NCBI GenBank assembly: GCA_023653095.1
Contig: JAMNXP010000010.1
Span: 1 to 64,000 of the forward strand
Direction: 5' to 3'
Origin: Bacteroidia bacterium
GTDB lineage: Bacteria > Bacteroidota > Bacteroidia > NS11-12g > UBA955
DNA length: 64,000 nt
Shown: in pieces, positions 6,404-15,767 of the stretch
Numbering within the stretch: the first letter of the stretch is position 1
Layout of the letters: every line of letters begins with the position of its first letter
Notes under the pieces: generated by a model
What the model was told of the DNA's origin: nothing
What the model saw: only the letters and a program-made list of their open reading frames with translations
Database searches by the model: none
Made by a program: the position numbers and the translations under genes

Positions 6404-8659
6404 TTATAAGTTCTCCAAAATATAATTGGTGAGTCTTTTGAATAGGTGTTTTCTGGCTGGAGCATCACCAATTCCGTGATTCCTATCGGGATAATATTCG
6501 CTGTCAAAATTGACATTGGCAGAAATCATATTGTTAACCATACTGACCGCGTTTTGAAAATGTACGTTATCATCAGCGGTACCGTGAACAATGAGGTAAT
6601 TACCCTTAATATTCTTGGCGAAATTAAGAGGCGAATTATCTTCATATCCTTTGGGATTTTCCTGAGGAGTTCTCAGATATCTTTCTGTGTAAATATTGTC
6701 GTAGTATTTCCAATGGGTAACTGGCGCAACGGCAATGGCCATTTTGAACACATCCGAACTTTTCGAAATACACAAACTGCTCATATATCCCCCAAAACTC
6801 CAACCCCAAATTCCTATTCTACTAGAATCAATGAAAGGCATTGAGCCAAAGTATTTTGCCGCAGACCTTTGGTCTGAATGTTCTACTTTTCCTAATTCTA
6901 AATAGGTGCATTTCTTGAATTGTTCGCCTTTGTTCCCAGTTCCGCGATTGTCAACGCAAACGATGATATAACCTTTCGACGCCAAATGTTGATACCATGC
7001 AAAGTAACTGTTTCTAGAGTTTCTGCATATGGAATTTCCTGGACCACCATAAACATACATCAACAAAGGATATTTCTTCTTGGGATCAAAGTTGGCTGGT
7101 TTCATCATCCAATAATTTAGCCCTATTTCTGGTCCAATTCCTTTTTCTAAAGCAGAAGCAGGAACTTCACCGAAGGTTACTGAGCCTGGGTTTTTGAGGC
7201 TGACGGATTTTATGTAGTTTTCGTCGGAATTTGTGGTTTTGTATTGGTTTGGACCGAATAAATGCACTCTGTAAATGGCATTCTCGCTGAAATTGGATTC
7301 GAAAATATACATCCAATGGCAGTTGGGAGATGCCATAACGGTCTGATTGCCAGACAACGATTGTCCGGTTTTTTCAGAAGGATACAGGATGGCTGACTTA
7401 TTACGTCCCTCGGAAGAAATACAATAAACATGATCTTCAACAGTAGAAAATTCTGTAGATGTATAATAAATAAGGTTCTTCTCAGCAGAGAATCCTACTA
7501 TTTTATTCACTTGCCAATTTCCTGAGGTAACGGCGCCGGATTTGATTTTTTTGGTGGATGCGTAATCAATCCAATAGATGTGGTTGTATCCAGATATTTC
7601 ACTGGTGTACAAGATTTTGGTGCTGTTTGGAAGCAAAATGAGTTCATCTACAATTTCTACGTATGCCTGATTTCTCTCTGAGGTGAGCTCTTGCAACAGT
7701 TTGGAGCGGGTATTCCAGGTGAGAAGTTCCCAATGATTTTGATGTCTATTCAATCGCTGCACAGTGAGAAGTTCATCGGTATGAGCCCACTGAAAACGGG
7801 GAATGTAATATCCGCCGGGTTCAGGATTTTTGGGTTCTAAGGGAAGTTTTTCGCTGTTTTTTGATGAAAGATCATAGACGTATACATCTACTTTTGAATT
7901 GTCTTCGCCGGCTTTAGGGTATTTCCATTTTTCTTGGTATGGATAAATTCCATTTCCATTAAAAATATCCATCGAAAACTCTTTCACTTGAGATTCATCA
8001 AAGCGGTAATAGGCTATTTTATTGCCGGAAGGACTCCAGTAGAATCCTTGGCTCATGGAGAATTCTTCTTCGTAAACCCAATCAACTGCGCCATTGATGA
8101 TGGAGTTGAATTTGCCGTCTGTGGTCACGGCATATTCACGTGGAGTAGCACTGAAATCAAAGATGTAAAGGTTATTGTCTCTGACAAAAGCCACTTTTTT
8201 ATTGTCGGGAGACAATCTGGCATTCATGGCATTTTTAGAAACGAGGTACTCTTTTTTCTGAACCAAGTCATATACCCAAACTTCAGAGGTGTAAGAATGT
8301 CTGTAAAGTGCTTTAGAGTTTGTTTCAAGAACCATGAACTTATGGTCAGCAGAGAAGGTGAAATTTCCTTTAGGAATGGGGTTAGTAAACCAATTGCTGT
8401 GAAACAAGGTTTCTATGGAATCTTGTTTTGTTGCTGGGTTGTTGGTGATGATCCACCAATTGGTTCCTACTGCTTTTTGAGTAATGAGTAATTTTCCGTC
8501 AGCCGTAAACTGAGAGATTTTTCCGGCTTTAGGAGTTATTTTAAACAGGTCATCCCACTCAAATTGAGAGGTAGGTAGAACGGCTTTAGCATCAATGCCT
8601 TGAGCGTTTAGCCCCAGACTGTATATGACTGCAGCAAGAAAGGTGAAATACTTTAGCAT
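6404..8659 (-). CDS. Dipeptidyl peptidase IV (S9B)
   Basis: The 751-residue protein has a signal peptide (residues 1-19, ending LNAQG), an N-terminal beta-propeller of the DPP IV type (about 100-490) and an alpha/beta hydrolase domain. The catalytic triad is Ser621 in GIWGWSFGGYMSS, Asp696 in HGTADDNVHF and His728 in DRNHGIG, spaced as in human DPP4. The substrate N-terminus clamp DWVYEEEF is also present in the propeller, which supports removal of X-Pro dipeptides rather than another S9 activity. It should work in the periplasm or at the cell surface on peptides taken from the medium. It starts 6 bases after the kup stop. Confidence 0.95.
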   Translation of the reverse strand: MLKYFTFLAAVIYSLGLNAQGIDAKAVLPTSQFEWDDLFKITPKAGKISQFTADGKLLITQKAVGTNWWIITNNPATKQDSIETLFHSNWFTNPIPKGNFTFSADHKFMVLETNSKALYRHSYTSEVWVYDLVQKKEYLVSKNAMNARLSPDNKKVAFVRDNNLYIFDFSATPREYAVTTDGKFNSIINGAVDWVYEEEFSMSQGFYWSPSGNKIAYYRFDESQVKEFSMDIFNGNGIYPYQEKWKYPKAGEDNSKVDVYVYDLSSKNSEKLPLEPKNPEPGGYYIPRFQWAHTDELLTVQRLNRHQNHWELLTWNTRSKLLQELTSERNQAYVEIVDELILLPNSTKILYTSEISGYNHIYWIDYASTKKIKSGAVTSGNWQVNKIVGFSAEKNLIYYTSTEFSTVEDHVYCISSEGRNKSAILYPSEKTGQSLSGNQTVMASPNCHWMYIFESNFSENAIYRVHLFGPNQYKTTNSDENYIKSVSLKNPGSVTFGEVPASALEKGIGPEIGLNYWMMKPANFDPKKKYPLLMYVYGGPGNSICRNSRNSYFAWYQHLASKGYIIVCVDNRGTGNKGEQFKKCTYLELGKVEHSDQRSAAKYFGSMPFIDSSRIGIWGWSFGGYMSSLCISKSSDVFKMAIAVAPVTHWKYYDNIYTERYLRTPQENPKGYEDNSPLNFAKNIKGNYLIVHGTADDNVHFQNAVSMVNNMISANVNFDSEYYPDRNHGIGDAPARKHLFKRLTNYILENL

Positions 8660-8665
8660 GGTTGG

Positions 8666-10627
8666 TTATCTAATGCGTTTGAGGTTGACATCGGCAGGGG
8701 CTTTGAGTACGATGGGCACCATTTCTTTGGTTACTACACTTTCGTCAATGCCGAACCATTTTTCAGGAGTGCCGGCTAAGTTTTTCAGGTGTTCATAACC
8801 ATCCAAAATGAGCATATCGAAGAACGAAGATTCATTTTCTGCACTGATTTCTTCTTCCACCAACACAAATCGGAAATCTCCAATTTGGTTTTGAGCGGAG
8901 AATCCATGGTAATGAGGATCTAGGTCAATTTCTTTGTTTTGAAGCATATCTGCAATGACTTTCTTCAAATACAAGCTAATTTTGGGCTGTACCCTGAATC
9001 CCAATCTAAATCTTACTTTATAGAGGTCGTTTTTCTCTACCACACAAACGCGGTATTCCATGGTGTAAGGTTCATCTGTCACTTCAATATTCACAAACCA
9101 ATAGAAGTCGGCGCGTTTAGGTCGTTTTTGTAAAATACTGTAGAAAATGGGCGACTCTGCCTCGTCATCGGCAGGAGCCTTACTCATATAAATGAGGTGA
9201 GTGGCAAATTTGGGAAGGGTGGTGTCTTGGCTCAAACTTCTCAAGCGGGCGCGGTAATCGCTGAGTTTTTCAGTTACTACCATTTCTTTTTTGATTTGCC
9301 CTGAACGGTAAGAAATGTACATGAAGGCAATGACAATAAGTCCTATGATAACTACTACAAAGCCACCTTCCATCAGTTTTGTCATGTTTGCACTTACGAA
9401 TGCCAAGTCTACTAAAAGGAAAAATGTCATTACAATTCCAGAGAGTATGGGATGCCAACCCTTAGTTTGTAGGTAATAGTACATCAGTATACTCGTCATC
9501 ACAAAAGCCAAGGAAATCGAAAGTCCATATGCAGCTTCCATTGCAACTGATTCCTGAAAAATTAATACAATGGCGATACAACCAAGTAACAAGGCTGTAT
9601 TGACTGCAGGGATATAAATTTGACCTTTAACGGTGCTGGGGAATTTTACTGTAAACTTGGGTAGGAAATGCAGGCGAATAGCTTCAGAAGCCAATGTGTA
9701 CGAACCTGATATTACGGCTTGAGATGCAATTATAGCGGCAAGTGTAGCAATTGAAATACCGAAGGGTAAAAACCATTCAGGCATAATTCCGTAAAAGGTT
9801 CTTGAACCCTCTAATGAGGTTCCAATACGATCCATCAGCCAAGCTCCTTGTCCGAAATAATTGAGCAACAAGGTAACTTTTACGAATATCCAAGAAATTC
9901 TAATGTTTTGTTTACCACAATGACCCATATCTGAGTACAAGGCTTCTGCGCCTGTGGTGCAAAGAAAAACCGCACTTAAAAGAATAAATGCATCAGGGCC
10001 AGAAGTCAAAAAACGATATACCCAAATTGGGTTAATGGCTTGAAATATTTCTGGGTGTTTAATTATCTGTATGATTCCTAAGGCTCCAAGCATGGTAAAC
10101 CACACGGTCATTACGGGTCCAAAAAAACGTCCTACTGCATTTGTGCCTGCACGTTGGAACAAGAACAAAATGATGATTATTGTTATTACAATTGGTACGG
10201 TTTCTATTCCACTGAAATCCACACTGTAACCGTTTGAAGGATTTATACTTCGAAGTCCCTCGATAGCAGATGAAACAGAAATGGGTGGAGTGATAATGCT
10301 ATCTGCAAACATCATGGCACCGCCAATCATGGTTCCAATAACGAGATATGGAAAACGTCTTCTTAATAAGCTGTAGAGAGAAAAAATACCTCCTTCTCCT
10401 TTGTTGTCAGCCTGTAAGACCATGATTACATATTTGAGTGTAGTCTGAATGGTAAGGGTCCAAAAAACAGCGCTAATGCCACCAAAAATAAGAGTTTTAC
10501 TCACCGGAGCATCGCCCATAATGGCGTTCATAACGTAAAGGGGAGAGGTTCCAATGTCGCCGTAAATAATTCCTAAAGAAATCAGCAGACCGGCTGCCGA
10601 AAATTTGTCAATGCGGGTGTGTCCCAT
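8666..10627 (-). CDS. kup: KUP family potassium uptake protein
   Basis: The 653-residue inner membrane protein is a K+/H+ symporter of the KUP/HAK/KT family. The signature LGIIYGDIGTSPLYV is at residues 18-32; about twelve hydrophobic segments fill the first 440 residues, including GGIFSLYSLLRRRFP and TGAEALYSDMGHCGK. The soluble C-terminal part (440-653) holds the usual cytosolic domain. Length is standard. It heads a minus-strand run that continues into the DPP IV gene 6 bases downstream, an odd partner with no obvious functional link. Confidence 0.95.
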   Translation of the reverse strand: MGHTRIDKFSAAGLLISLGIIYGDIGTSPLYVMNAIMGDAPVSKTLIFGGISAVFWTLTIQTTLKYVIMVLQADNKGEGGIFSLYSLLRRRFPYLVIGTMIGGAMMFADSIITPPISVSSAIEGLRSINPSNGYSVDFSGIETVPIVITIIIILFLFQRAGTNAVGRFFGPVMTVWFTMLGALGIIQIIKHPEIFQAINPIWVYRFLTSGPDAFILLSAVFLCTTGAEALYSDMGHCGKQNIRISWIFVKVTLLLNYFGQGAWLMDRIGTSLEGSRTFYGIMPEWFLPFGISIATLAAIIASQAVISGSYTLASEAIRLHFLPKFTVKFPSTVKGQIYIPAVNTALLLGCIAIVLIFQESVAMEAAYGLSISLAFVMTSILMYYYLQTKGWHPILSGIVMTFFLLVDLAFVSANMTKLMEGGFVVVIIGLIVIAFMYISYRSGQIKKEMVVTEKLSDYRARLRSLSQDTTLPKFATHLIYMSKAPADDEAESPIFYSILQKRPKRADFYWFVNIEVTDEPYTMEYRVCVVEKNDLYKVRFRLGFRVQPKISLYLKKVIADMLQNKEIDLDPHYHGFSAQNQIGDFRFVLVEEEISAENESSFFDMLILDGYEHLKNLAGTPEKWFGIDESVVTKEMVPIVLKAPADVNLKRIR

Positions 10628-10779
10628 GATTTTTAAAAGTGGGACGAATTTAAAGGCTTAATTTTAATTCAAATCATAAAGTTGAAAAATCACACATGAA
10701 ATGTTGATAGATGTGGATAGACTAACAAACAGATGACAAATCAAATGATAACCCCACTAAAACAAAGGGATTTAAATAT

Positions 10780-10821
10780 CAAGTGTCAAATATACACTTG
10801 TTGAAATAATGATTATATTTG
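10780..10821. promoter_or_regulatory. Nested inverted repeats in the kup-glnN divergent region
   Basis: Two symmetries overlap. CAAGTGT (10780-10786) faces ACACTTG (10794-10800) across 7 bases. CAAATATA (10787-10794) faces TATATTTG (10814-10821) across 19 bases, so a full minus-7 box is present on each strand: leftward towards kup and rightward towards glnN. Neither has a clear minus-33 TTG. The region spans 274 bases between the divergent genes and could be an operator controlling either. Confidence 0.45.
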
Positions 10822-10857
10822 TTTTGAAAAAAAATGGAAGGGTTGCTCGGCCCTACT

Positions 10858-10865
10858 TACCTTTG
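10858..10865 (+). promoter_or_regulatory. Minus-7 box (TACCTTTG) upstream of glnN
   Basis: TACCTTTG fits TAnnTTTG and lies 36 bases before the glnN ATG. TTG triplets upstream are 12 or 31 bases away, so the minus-33 part is not convincing and an activator may be needed. Confidence 0.5.
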
Positions 10866-10901
10866 CATCAATAATTAATACTGAAACAATTTCAATCAAA
10901 A

Positions 10902-13034
10902 ATGTCAAAAAAAGATAAACACCACCGCGGTATCTCCTCCTACTTTGGAGAGATGGTTTTCGGTCCTGAAGCTCAATCTGGTTATTTGTCGAAGTCGGCT
11001 ATCCAAGAAATTCACAAAGCAGTAAATGACGGACACGCCATTGATAGAAGTAAGGCAGACGAGGTTGCTAATGGTATGAAAGAATGGGCTTTAGAGCACG
11101 GAGCAACTCATTACACGCATTGGTTTCAGCCTTTAAGAGGTACCACAGCAGAGAAGCACGATAGTTTCTTTGAGCCTACCGGAATTGACACCGGTATTGA
11201 AGTTTTCAGCGGAAAAGCATTGGCACAGCAAGAGCCAGATGCCAGCTCTTTTCCTAGCGGAGGTATTAGAAACACTTTTGAAGCTCGTGGATATACCGCT
11301 TGGGACCCAAGCTCACCCGCATTTTTACTCGAGAAAGGCGGCGTTCGTACTCTGTGCATTCCTACCATTTTCGTTTCCTACACCGGTGAGGCTTTAGATT
11401 ACAAAGCACCCTTGTTGAAAACCTTGGCAGTGGTTAGAAAAGCTGCCACCGAAGTTTGCAAGTATTTCGATGAAAAAGTAAGCGATTGCTCAGTTTCTTT
11501 GGGTGTTGAACAAGAATATTTCTTGGTTCGTGAAGATTTGTATCATCAGCGTCCAGATTTGATGTACGCGGGTAGAACCTTGATTGGACATGCTCCTGCT
11601 AAAGGTCAACAAATGGAAGACCATTACTTTGGGGCTATTCCAACCAAAGTGCAGGCATTTATGAGCGATTTCGAACAGAAAGCTCACCGTCTTGGCATTC
11701 CATTGAGAACCAGACACAACGAAGTTGCACCAGGTCAGTTTGAATGCGCTCCTCAATTTGAATCTCTTAACTTGGCGGTAGACCACAACACACTTTTGAT
11801 GGACATCATGGAAGCGTGTGCTTCTGATCACGGTTTTAGAGTGTTGTTGCACGAAAAGCCATACAAAGGAATTAACGGATCAGGAAAACACAACAACTGG
11901 AGTTTGGTGACCAATACCGGCGTTAATTTATTGTCGCCAGGTAGCAGTCCCCAAGAAAACCTACAATTCTTGACCTTCTTCATCAACGTGATTAAGGCGG
12001 TATATGACCATGCTGATTTGTTGCGTGCGAGTATTGCAACAGCGGCAAATGATCACCGTTTAGGAGCAAATGAAGCACCTCCAGCCATTATGAGCGTATT
12101 CATTGGAGATACACTTCAACACGTTCTTGAAGATTTTGAAAATCAAACATCCACCGGAAAAAAAGGATCCAAAACCAGTATTAATATTCCGAATATTCCT
12201 GAAATTTTGTTGGATAACACTGACAGAAACAGAACTTCGCCATTCGCATTTACGGGCAATAAGTTTGAGTTTAGAGCGGTGGGTAGTAGCGACAATTGTG
12301 CTTCACCCATGGTGGTATTGAATACCATTGTTGCGAATCAGCTTATGCAGTTTAAAACCAAAGTAGACGCTTTAATTGCCAAAGGAAAAGACAAGGAAAC
12401 GGCGCTTCGTGAAGTGTTGAGAAAAGACTTGACTTCTTGCAAAAAGGTGATTTTTGGCGGAAACGGATACAGCGATGAATGGGTAGTTGAGGCTAAAAAG
12501 CGCGGTTTGAAGAACATCAGACACTCAGCTGAAGCACTTGCTGCTTATATGTCTAAAGCTAGCGTTGAGTTATTTACTAATTTGGGTATTTTCTCACACA
12601 AAGAGCTTGAAGCTAGAACTGAAATTAGATATGAATCTTTCTGCTTAACCATTGAGTTAGAGTCGAAGGTGTTGACAGAAATGATACAGAATATGGTCAT
12701 TCCATCGGCTATCAGATATCAGAGTAGAATTGCGGATAACGTAAGTAAATTATTGAATATTGGTTTGACTAAAGACCAAGTGTCTGCTCAAATTGATTTG
12801 TTAACTCAATTGAGTTCGTTGATTAACAGCGCACAAGTGTTAAATAACAAACTTTCAGCTGAAGTAGATAAAGCCATGGAGAAAGAACACGCAAAAGACA
12901 GAGCTTTGGCGTTGAATTCTAAAGTGAAGCCTTTGTTCGAAGAAATTCGTGCTGTGAGCGATGAGATTGAACGTTTGTGTGATGACTCAGATTGGGCACT
13001 TCCTAAGTACCGTGAATTAATCACTTTGAACTAA
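10902..13034 (+). CDS. glnN: Glutamine synthetase type III
   Basis: The 710-residue protein is a GSIII, the long form of glutamine synthetase found in Bacteroidota, which joins ammonia to glutamate using ATP. Clear features are HYTHWFQPLRG and KHDSFFEP near residues 72-90, the GVEQEYFLV glutamate-rich metal site near 203, RHNEVAPGQFECAPQFE near 270, KPYKGINGSGKHNNWSL for ATP binding near 324, and NRTSPFAFTGNKFEFRAVGSS near 444. It sits alone between its own promoter and a strong terminator. GSIII is not adenylylated like GSI; control is more likely at transcription, perhaps through the inverted repeats upstream. Confidence 0.97.
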   Translation: MSKKDKHHRGISSYFGEMVFGPEAQSGYLSKSAIQEIHKAVNDGHAIDRSKADEVANGMKEWALEHGATHYTHWFQPLRGTTAEKHDSFFEPTGIDTGIEVFSGKALAQQEPDASSFPSGGIRNTFEARGYTAWDPSSPAFLLEKGGVRTLCIPTIFVSYTGEALDYKAPLLKTLAVVRKAATEVCKYFDEKVSDCSVSLGVEQEYFLVREDLYHQRPDLMYAGRTLIGHAPAKGQQMEDHYFGAIPTKVQAFMSDFEQKAHRLGIPLRTRHNEVAPGQFECAPQFESLNLAVDHNTLLMDIMEACASDHGFRVLLHEKPYKGINGSGKHNNWSLVTNTGVNLLSPGSSPQENLQFLTFFINVIKAVYDHADLLRASIATAANDHRLGANEAPPAIMSVFIGDTLQHVLEDFENQTSTGKKGSKTSINIPNIPEILLDNTDRNRTSPFAFTGNKFEFRAVGSSDNCASPMVVLNTIVANQLMQFKTKVDALIAKGKDKETALREVLRKDLTSCKKVIFGGNGYSDEWVVEAKKRGLKNIRHSAEALAAYMSKASVELFTNLGIFSHKELEARTEIRYESFCLTIELESKVLTEMIQNMVIPSAIRYQSRIADNVSKLLNIGLTKDQVSAQIDLLTQLSSLINSAQVLNNKLSAEVDKAMEKEHAKDRALALNSKVKPLFEEIRAVSDEIERLCDDSDWALPKYRELITLN

Positions 13035-13056
13035 AAAAATAATATTTTCGAAGAAA

Positions 13057-13085
13057 GAAGGTGCGTTTTATCACGCACCTTTTTC
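13057..13085 (+). terminator. Rho-independent terminator after glnN
   Basis: An 8-base perfect stem (aaggtgcg, 13058-13065, with cgcacctt, 13074-13081) closes an 8-base loop and is followed by T residues. It separates glnN from trxB. Confidence 0.85.
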
Positions 13086-13096
13086 ATCTTCGGTGG

Positions 13097-13104
13097 TACC
13101 TTTG
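13097..13104 (+). promoter_or_regulatory. Minus-7 box (TACCTTTG) for trxB
   Basis: TACCTTTG lies 12 bases after the glnN terminator and 16 bases before the ATG at 13121. No TTG is found at the expected spacing. It rules out the upstream in-frame start at 13061, which would fall inside the terminator. Confidence 0.55.
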
Positions 13105-13120
13105 CATTAAAATTAAGATT

Positions 13121-14068
13121 ATGTCAGAAAACGTTGAAAAAATAGAGTGTTTGATTATTGGTAGTGGACCTGCAGGTTACACAGCAGCCATATATGCGGC
13201 TCGCGCCGATATGAAACCTGTTGTTTATGAAGGGTTACAACCTGGTGGGCAATTGACCATCACTACCGATGTAGAAAATTATCCCGGTTTCCCACACGGA
13301 ATCATGGGTCCTGAAATGATGGAAAACTTCAAACAACAAGCGGTTCGTTTGGGTGCTGATGTTCGTTTTGGGATGGTTACTTCGGTGGAGTTTACACCCG
13401 GTGGCCCACAGAAAGTGGTAGTAGACGGTACTCATCATATTGAAGCTGAGGCGGTAATTATTTCTACCGGTGCTTCTGCAAAATGGTTGGGTATACCTTC
13501 TGAACAAAGATTAAATGGAAGTGGTGTTAGTGCTTGTGCTGTTTGCGATGGATTTTTCTATCGCGGTCAAGATGTAGCCATTGTTGGTGCCGGAGATACC
13601 GCATGCGAAGAAGCAAGTTATCTCGCAAAAATTTGTAGTAAGGTTTATATGATTGTTCGTAGGGGTGAGTTCCGTGCTTCAAAAGCCATGCAGCATCGAG
13701 TAATGAACACTCCCAATATTGAGGTGTTGTTCAATTCTGAAACTGATGAGATTTTGGGTGAATCAGCCGTTGAAGCCGTTCGAGTTAAGAATAACGTTAC
13801 CGGTGAACTTCGTGAGATGCCAATTAAAGGATTTTTTGTTGCTATAGGACATACACCCAATACCGATATTTTTAAGCCATATATTGATATGGATGAACAA
13901 GGGTATATTATCACAGAAAAAGGCAGTTCACGTACCAACGTGGAAGGTGTTTTCTGCGCGGGTGATGCCCAAGATAAAATTTACAGACAGGCAGTTACTG
14001 CTGCAGGTAGCGGTTGTATGGCTGCATTGGATGCTGAACGCTGGTTGTCTGACAAGCATTCGCATTGA
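13121..14068 (+). CDS. trxB: Thioredoxin reductase
   Basis: The 315-residue flavoprotein passes electrons from NADPH to thioredoxin. It has the FAD-binding GSGPAGYTAAIYAARA near residues 13-28, the redox-active pair Cys139 and Cys142 in CAVCDG, the NADPH-binding GAGDTACEEASYL, and the closing FAD motif GVFCAGDAQDKIYRQAVTAAGSGCMAA split over the C-terminus. The ATG at 13121 begins MSENVEKIECLIIGSG, the usual start, and follows a minus-7 box. Confidence 0.97.
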   Translation: MSENVEKIECLIIGSGPAGYTAAIYAARADMKPVVYEGLQPGGQLTITTDVENYPGFPHGIMGPEMMENFKQQAVRLGADVRFGMVTSVEFTPGGPQKVVVDGTHHIEAEAVIISTGASAKWLGIPSEQRLNGSGVSACAVCDGFFYRGQDVAIVGAGDTACEEASYLAKICSKVYMIVRRGEFRASKAMQHRVMNTPNIEVLFNSETDEILGESAVEAVRVKNNVTGELREMPIKGFFVAIGHTPNTDIFKPYIDMDEQGYIITEKGSSRTNVEGVFCAGDAQDKIYRQAVTAAGSGCMAALDAERWLSDKHSH

Positions 14069-14077
14069 TAAAATAGT

Positions 14078-14085
14078 TATTTTTG
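14078..14085 (+). promoter_or_regulatory. Minus-7 box (TATTTTTG) for the BNR propeller gene
   Basis: TATTTTTG ends 19 bases before the ATG at 14105 and only 4 bases before the ATG at 14090. The position favours 14105 as the start. No well-spaced TTG is seen. Confidence 0.45.
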
Positions 14086-14104
14086 ACCCATGTTGCTTAA
14101 ATCC

Positions 14105-15715
14105 ATGGGCGTGAAAATTGGGGTGTTTTGGGTTCTACTTTCAACTTTATGGTTGAATTCGTTGAATGCCCAATACGCCCCAATTCGTTTTACGCTTCCT
14201 CAACTTCCTCATTCTGAGATATCCAAGTCTGAATTCTTCGGAAATCCTCCGTTGGAAGGAAACGAGCCCAGTATTTCCATCAATCCTATCGATGCCGATG
14301 ATATTTGGTTGGTTTTTAACAACAATAAGGTATTTCACACCCTCAACGGCGGCACCGATTGGTTGGAAGTTGAAACCAAGCCCGATGTTGGATTTTACGG
14401 CGATCCGGTCATTTACCGGTCTGCATCTGGGATGATTTATTTGGCTCATTTGGCTCAAAATCCCAACAAGAAATGGCCGGAGTGGTTTGATTGTATTGTA
14501 TTTGAGCGAAGCACCAACGGCGTCCAATTTTATTCCAAATGTGTGGGACAAAACGGCAAAATGCAAGACAAACCGTGGTTCAGTTTAGACGAACAAGTTA
14601 AAAGTCCCTACAAAGGAAACATTTACATAGCGTGGACGGAATTTGACCGTTATGGTAGTACTTCCAAACAAGATTCTACGAGAATTCGATTTGCACGCAG
14701 CGAGAATCAGGGAGCTACTTTCTTTGATCCGGTGGTGGTTTCAGATGTGAGCGGTGACGCATTAGATGATGATAAAACCGCTGAGGGAGCTACCATAGCC
14801 GTTTTACCTGACGGTAAGATTTTTTGCTTTTGGTCTCGAAACGATACGCTTTGGATGGATGAGAGCATTGACGCGGGACGAAGCTGGGGAAAGGACAAGG
14901 CATTGACACCTATGCGTGGCGGATGGAATTTTGATGGTGTTAGAGGGGTTCAACGAAGCAATGGAATGCCTTTTTCTTGTGTGGATGCAAAAGGGAGGAT
15001 TTATGTGGGATATGGTGCTGAATCACCTTATGGTGACAGGAACATTTACTATACGGTATCTGTGGATGGGGGAAAGCACTTTTTACCGCCCATTCGGGTG
15101 AATGACGACCCCAACGGAGCAGATCAATTCAAACCGTACTTTGATATAGATAAGAATTCGGGATTGCCTAGAGCCATTTGGTATGATACCCGAAATTTTA
15201 CGACAGGCAAATTCGCACAGATATACACAGCAACCTTAAACGGTGGAACGGTTTCCAAGAATGCCTTGATCTCTGAGGAACCGTGTATTTTGCCTGGGTC
15301 TAAGTCCTTTTATGGTGATTATATTGGATTTTCTACTTCTCAAGGTAGAGGAGTAGCTGCAGTTACACGTTATCACGAGGATATTGGGAAGCCCTGCATT
15401 GAACTCATTCATTGGAAAGGTAAAAAGCCGGCCGTGAAGAAACAAGATCCCGTGGTGATGATCAACCCCAATGAAGGCTCAGATTCGTTGCTTTTCTTGG
15501 CTTGCATGCCTGGGGAAACATCGTTTACCATTGAAATAAAGAGTGGAAGAAACCTCATTACACAGATGATTTTTGAGTCGTTGGAACCTCAAGGATTTAG
15601 AAATGATGAGTTTCAAGAATTCTATTTATCGCGTTCAAAGTTTCCTTCTGGGCTTTATACTTTGGTAATGAGAAGAAAGAATAAGGCAATGAAGAAAAAC
15701 TTTTGGATAAATTGA
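14105..15715 (+). CDS. Sialidase-like BNR propeller protein, probable T9SS cargo
   Basis: The 536-residue protein has a signal peptide (hydrophobic segment ending LNAQY near residue 23) and a beta-propeller with Asp-box style repeats: NKVFHTLNGGTDW, FERSTNGVQF, FARSENQGATFF, ESIDAGRSWG and YTVSVDGGKHF. Such repeats occur in sialidases and in many exported propellers. The arginine triad and nucleophile of true sialidases were not identified, so glycosidase activity is unproven. The last 75 residues, with a PNEG start and a SGLYTLVMRRKNK-KNFWIN end, look like a divergent type A sorting domain. Its role is unknown. It lies in tandem between trxB and ppiD. Confidence 0.7.
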   Translation: MGVKIGVFWVLLSTLWLNSLNAQYAPIRFTLPQLPHSEISKSEFFGNPPLEGNEPSISINPIDADDIWLVFNNNKVFHTLNGGTDWLEVETKPDVGFYGDPVIYRSASGMIYLAHLAQNPNKKWPEWFDCIVFERSTNGVQFYSKCVGQNGKMQDKPWFSLDEQVKSPYKGNIYIAWTEFDRYGSTSKQDSTRIRFARSENQGATFFDPVVVSDVSGDALDDDKTAEGATIAVLPDGKIFCFWSRNDTLWMDESIDAGRSWGKDKALTPMRGGWNFDGVRGVQRSNGMPFSCVDAKGRIYVGYGAESPYGDRNIYYTVSVDGGKHFLPPIRVNDDPNGADQFKPYFDIDKNSGLPRAIWYDTRNFTTGKFAQIYTATLNGGTVSKNALISEEPCILPGSKSFYGDYIGFSTSQGRGVAAVTRYHEDIGKPCIELIHWKGKKPAVKKQDPVVMINPNEGSDSLLFLACMPGETSFTIEIKSGRNLITQMIFESLEPQGFRNDEFQEFYLSRSKFPSGLYTLVMRRKNKAMKKNFWIN

Positions 15716-15726
15716 TCAGTAAATCC

Positions 15727-15734
15727 TATTTTTG
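15727..15734 (+). promoter_or_regulatory. Minus-7 box (TATTTTTG) for ppiD
   Basis: TATTTTTG overlaps the in-frame ATG at 15732, so that ATG cannot be the start of a transcript made from here. It lies 33 bases before the chosen ATG at 15768. Confidence 0.5.
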
Positions 15735-15767
15735 CTTTCTTTTAAAAAATTACAGACTTTTATAGAT

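Noticed and set aside
7934..8491. Plus-strand frame of 185 codons
   Set aside because: It lies wholly opposite the DPP IV gene, whose domain and catalytic residues are clear.
11490..11852. Minus-strand frame of 120 codons
   Set aside because: It is a shadow of glnN, with no recognisable protein features.
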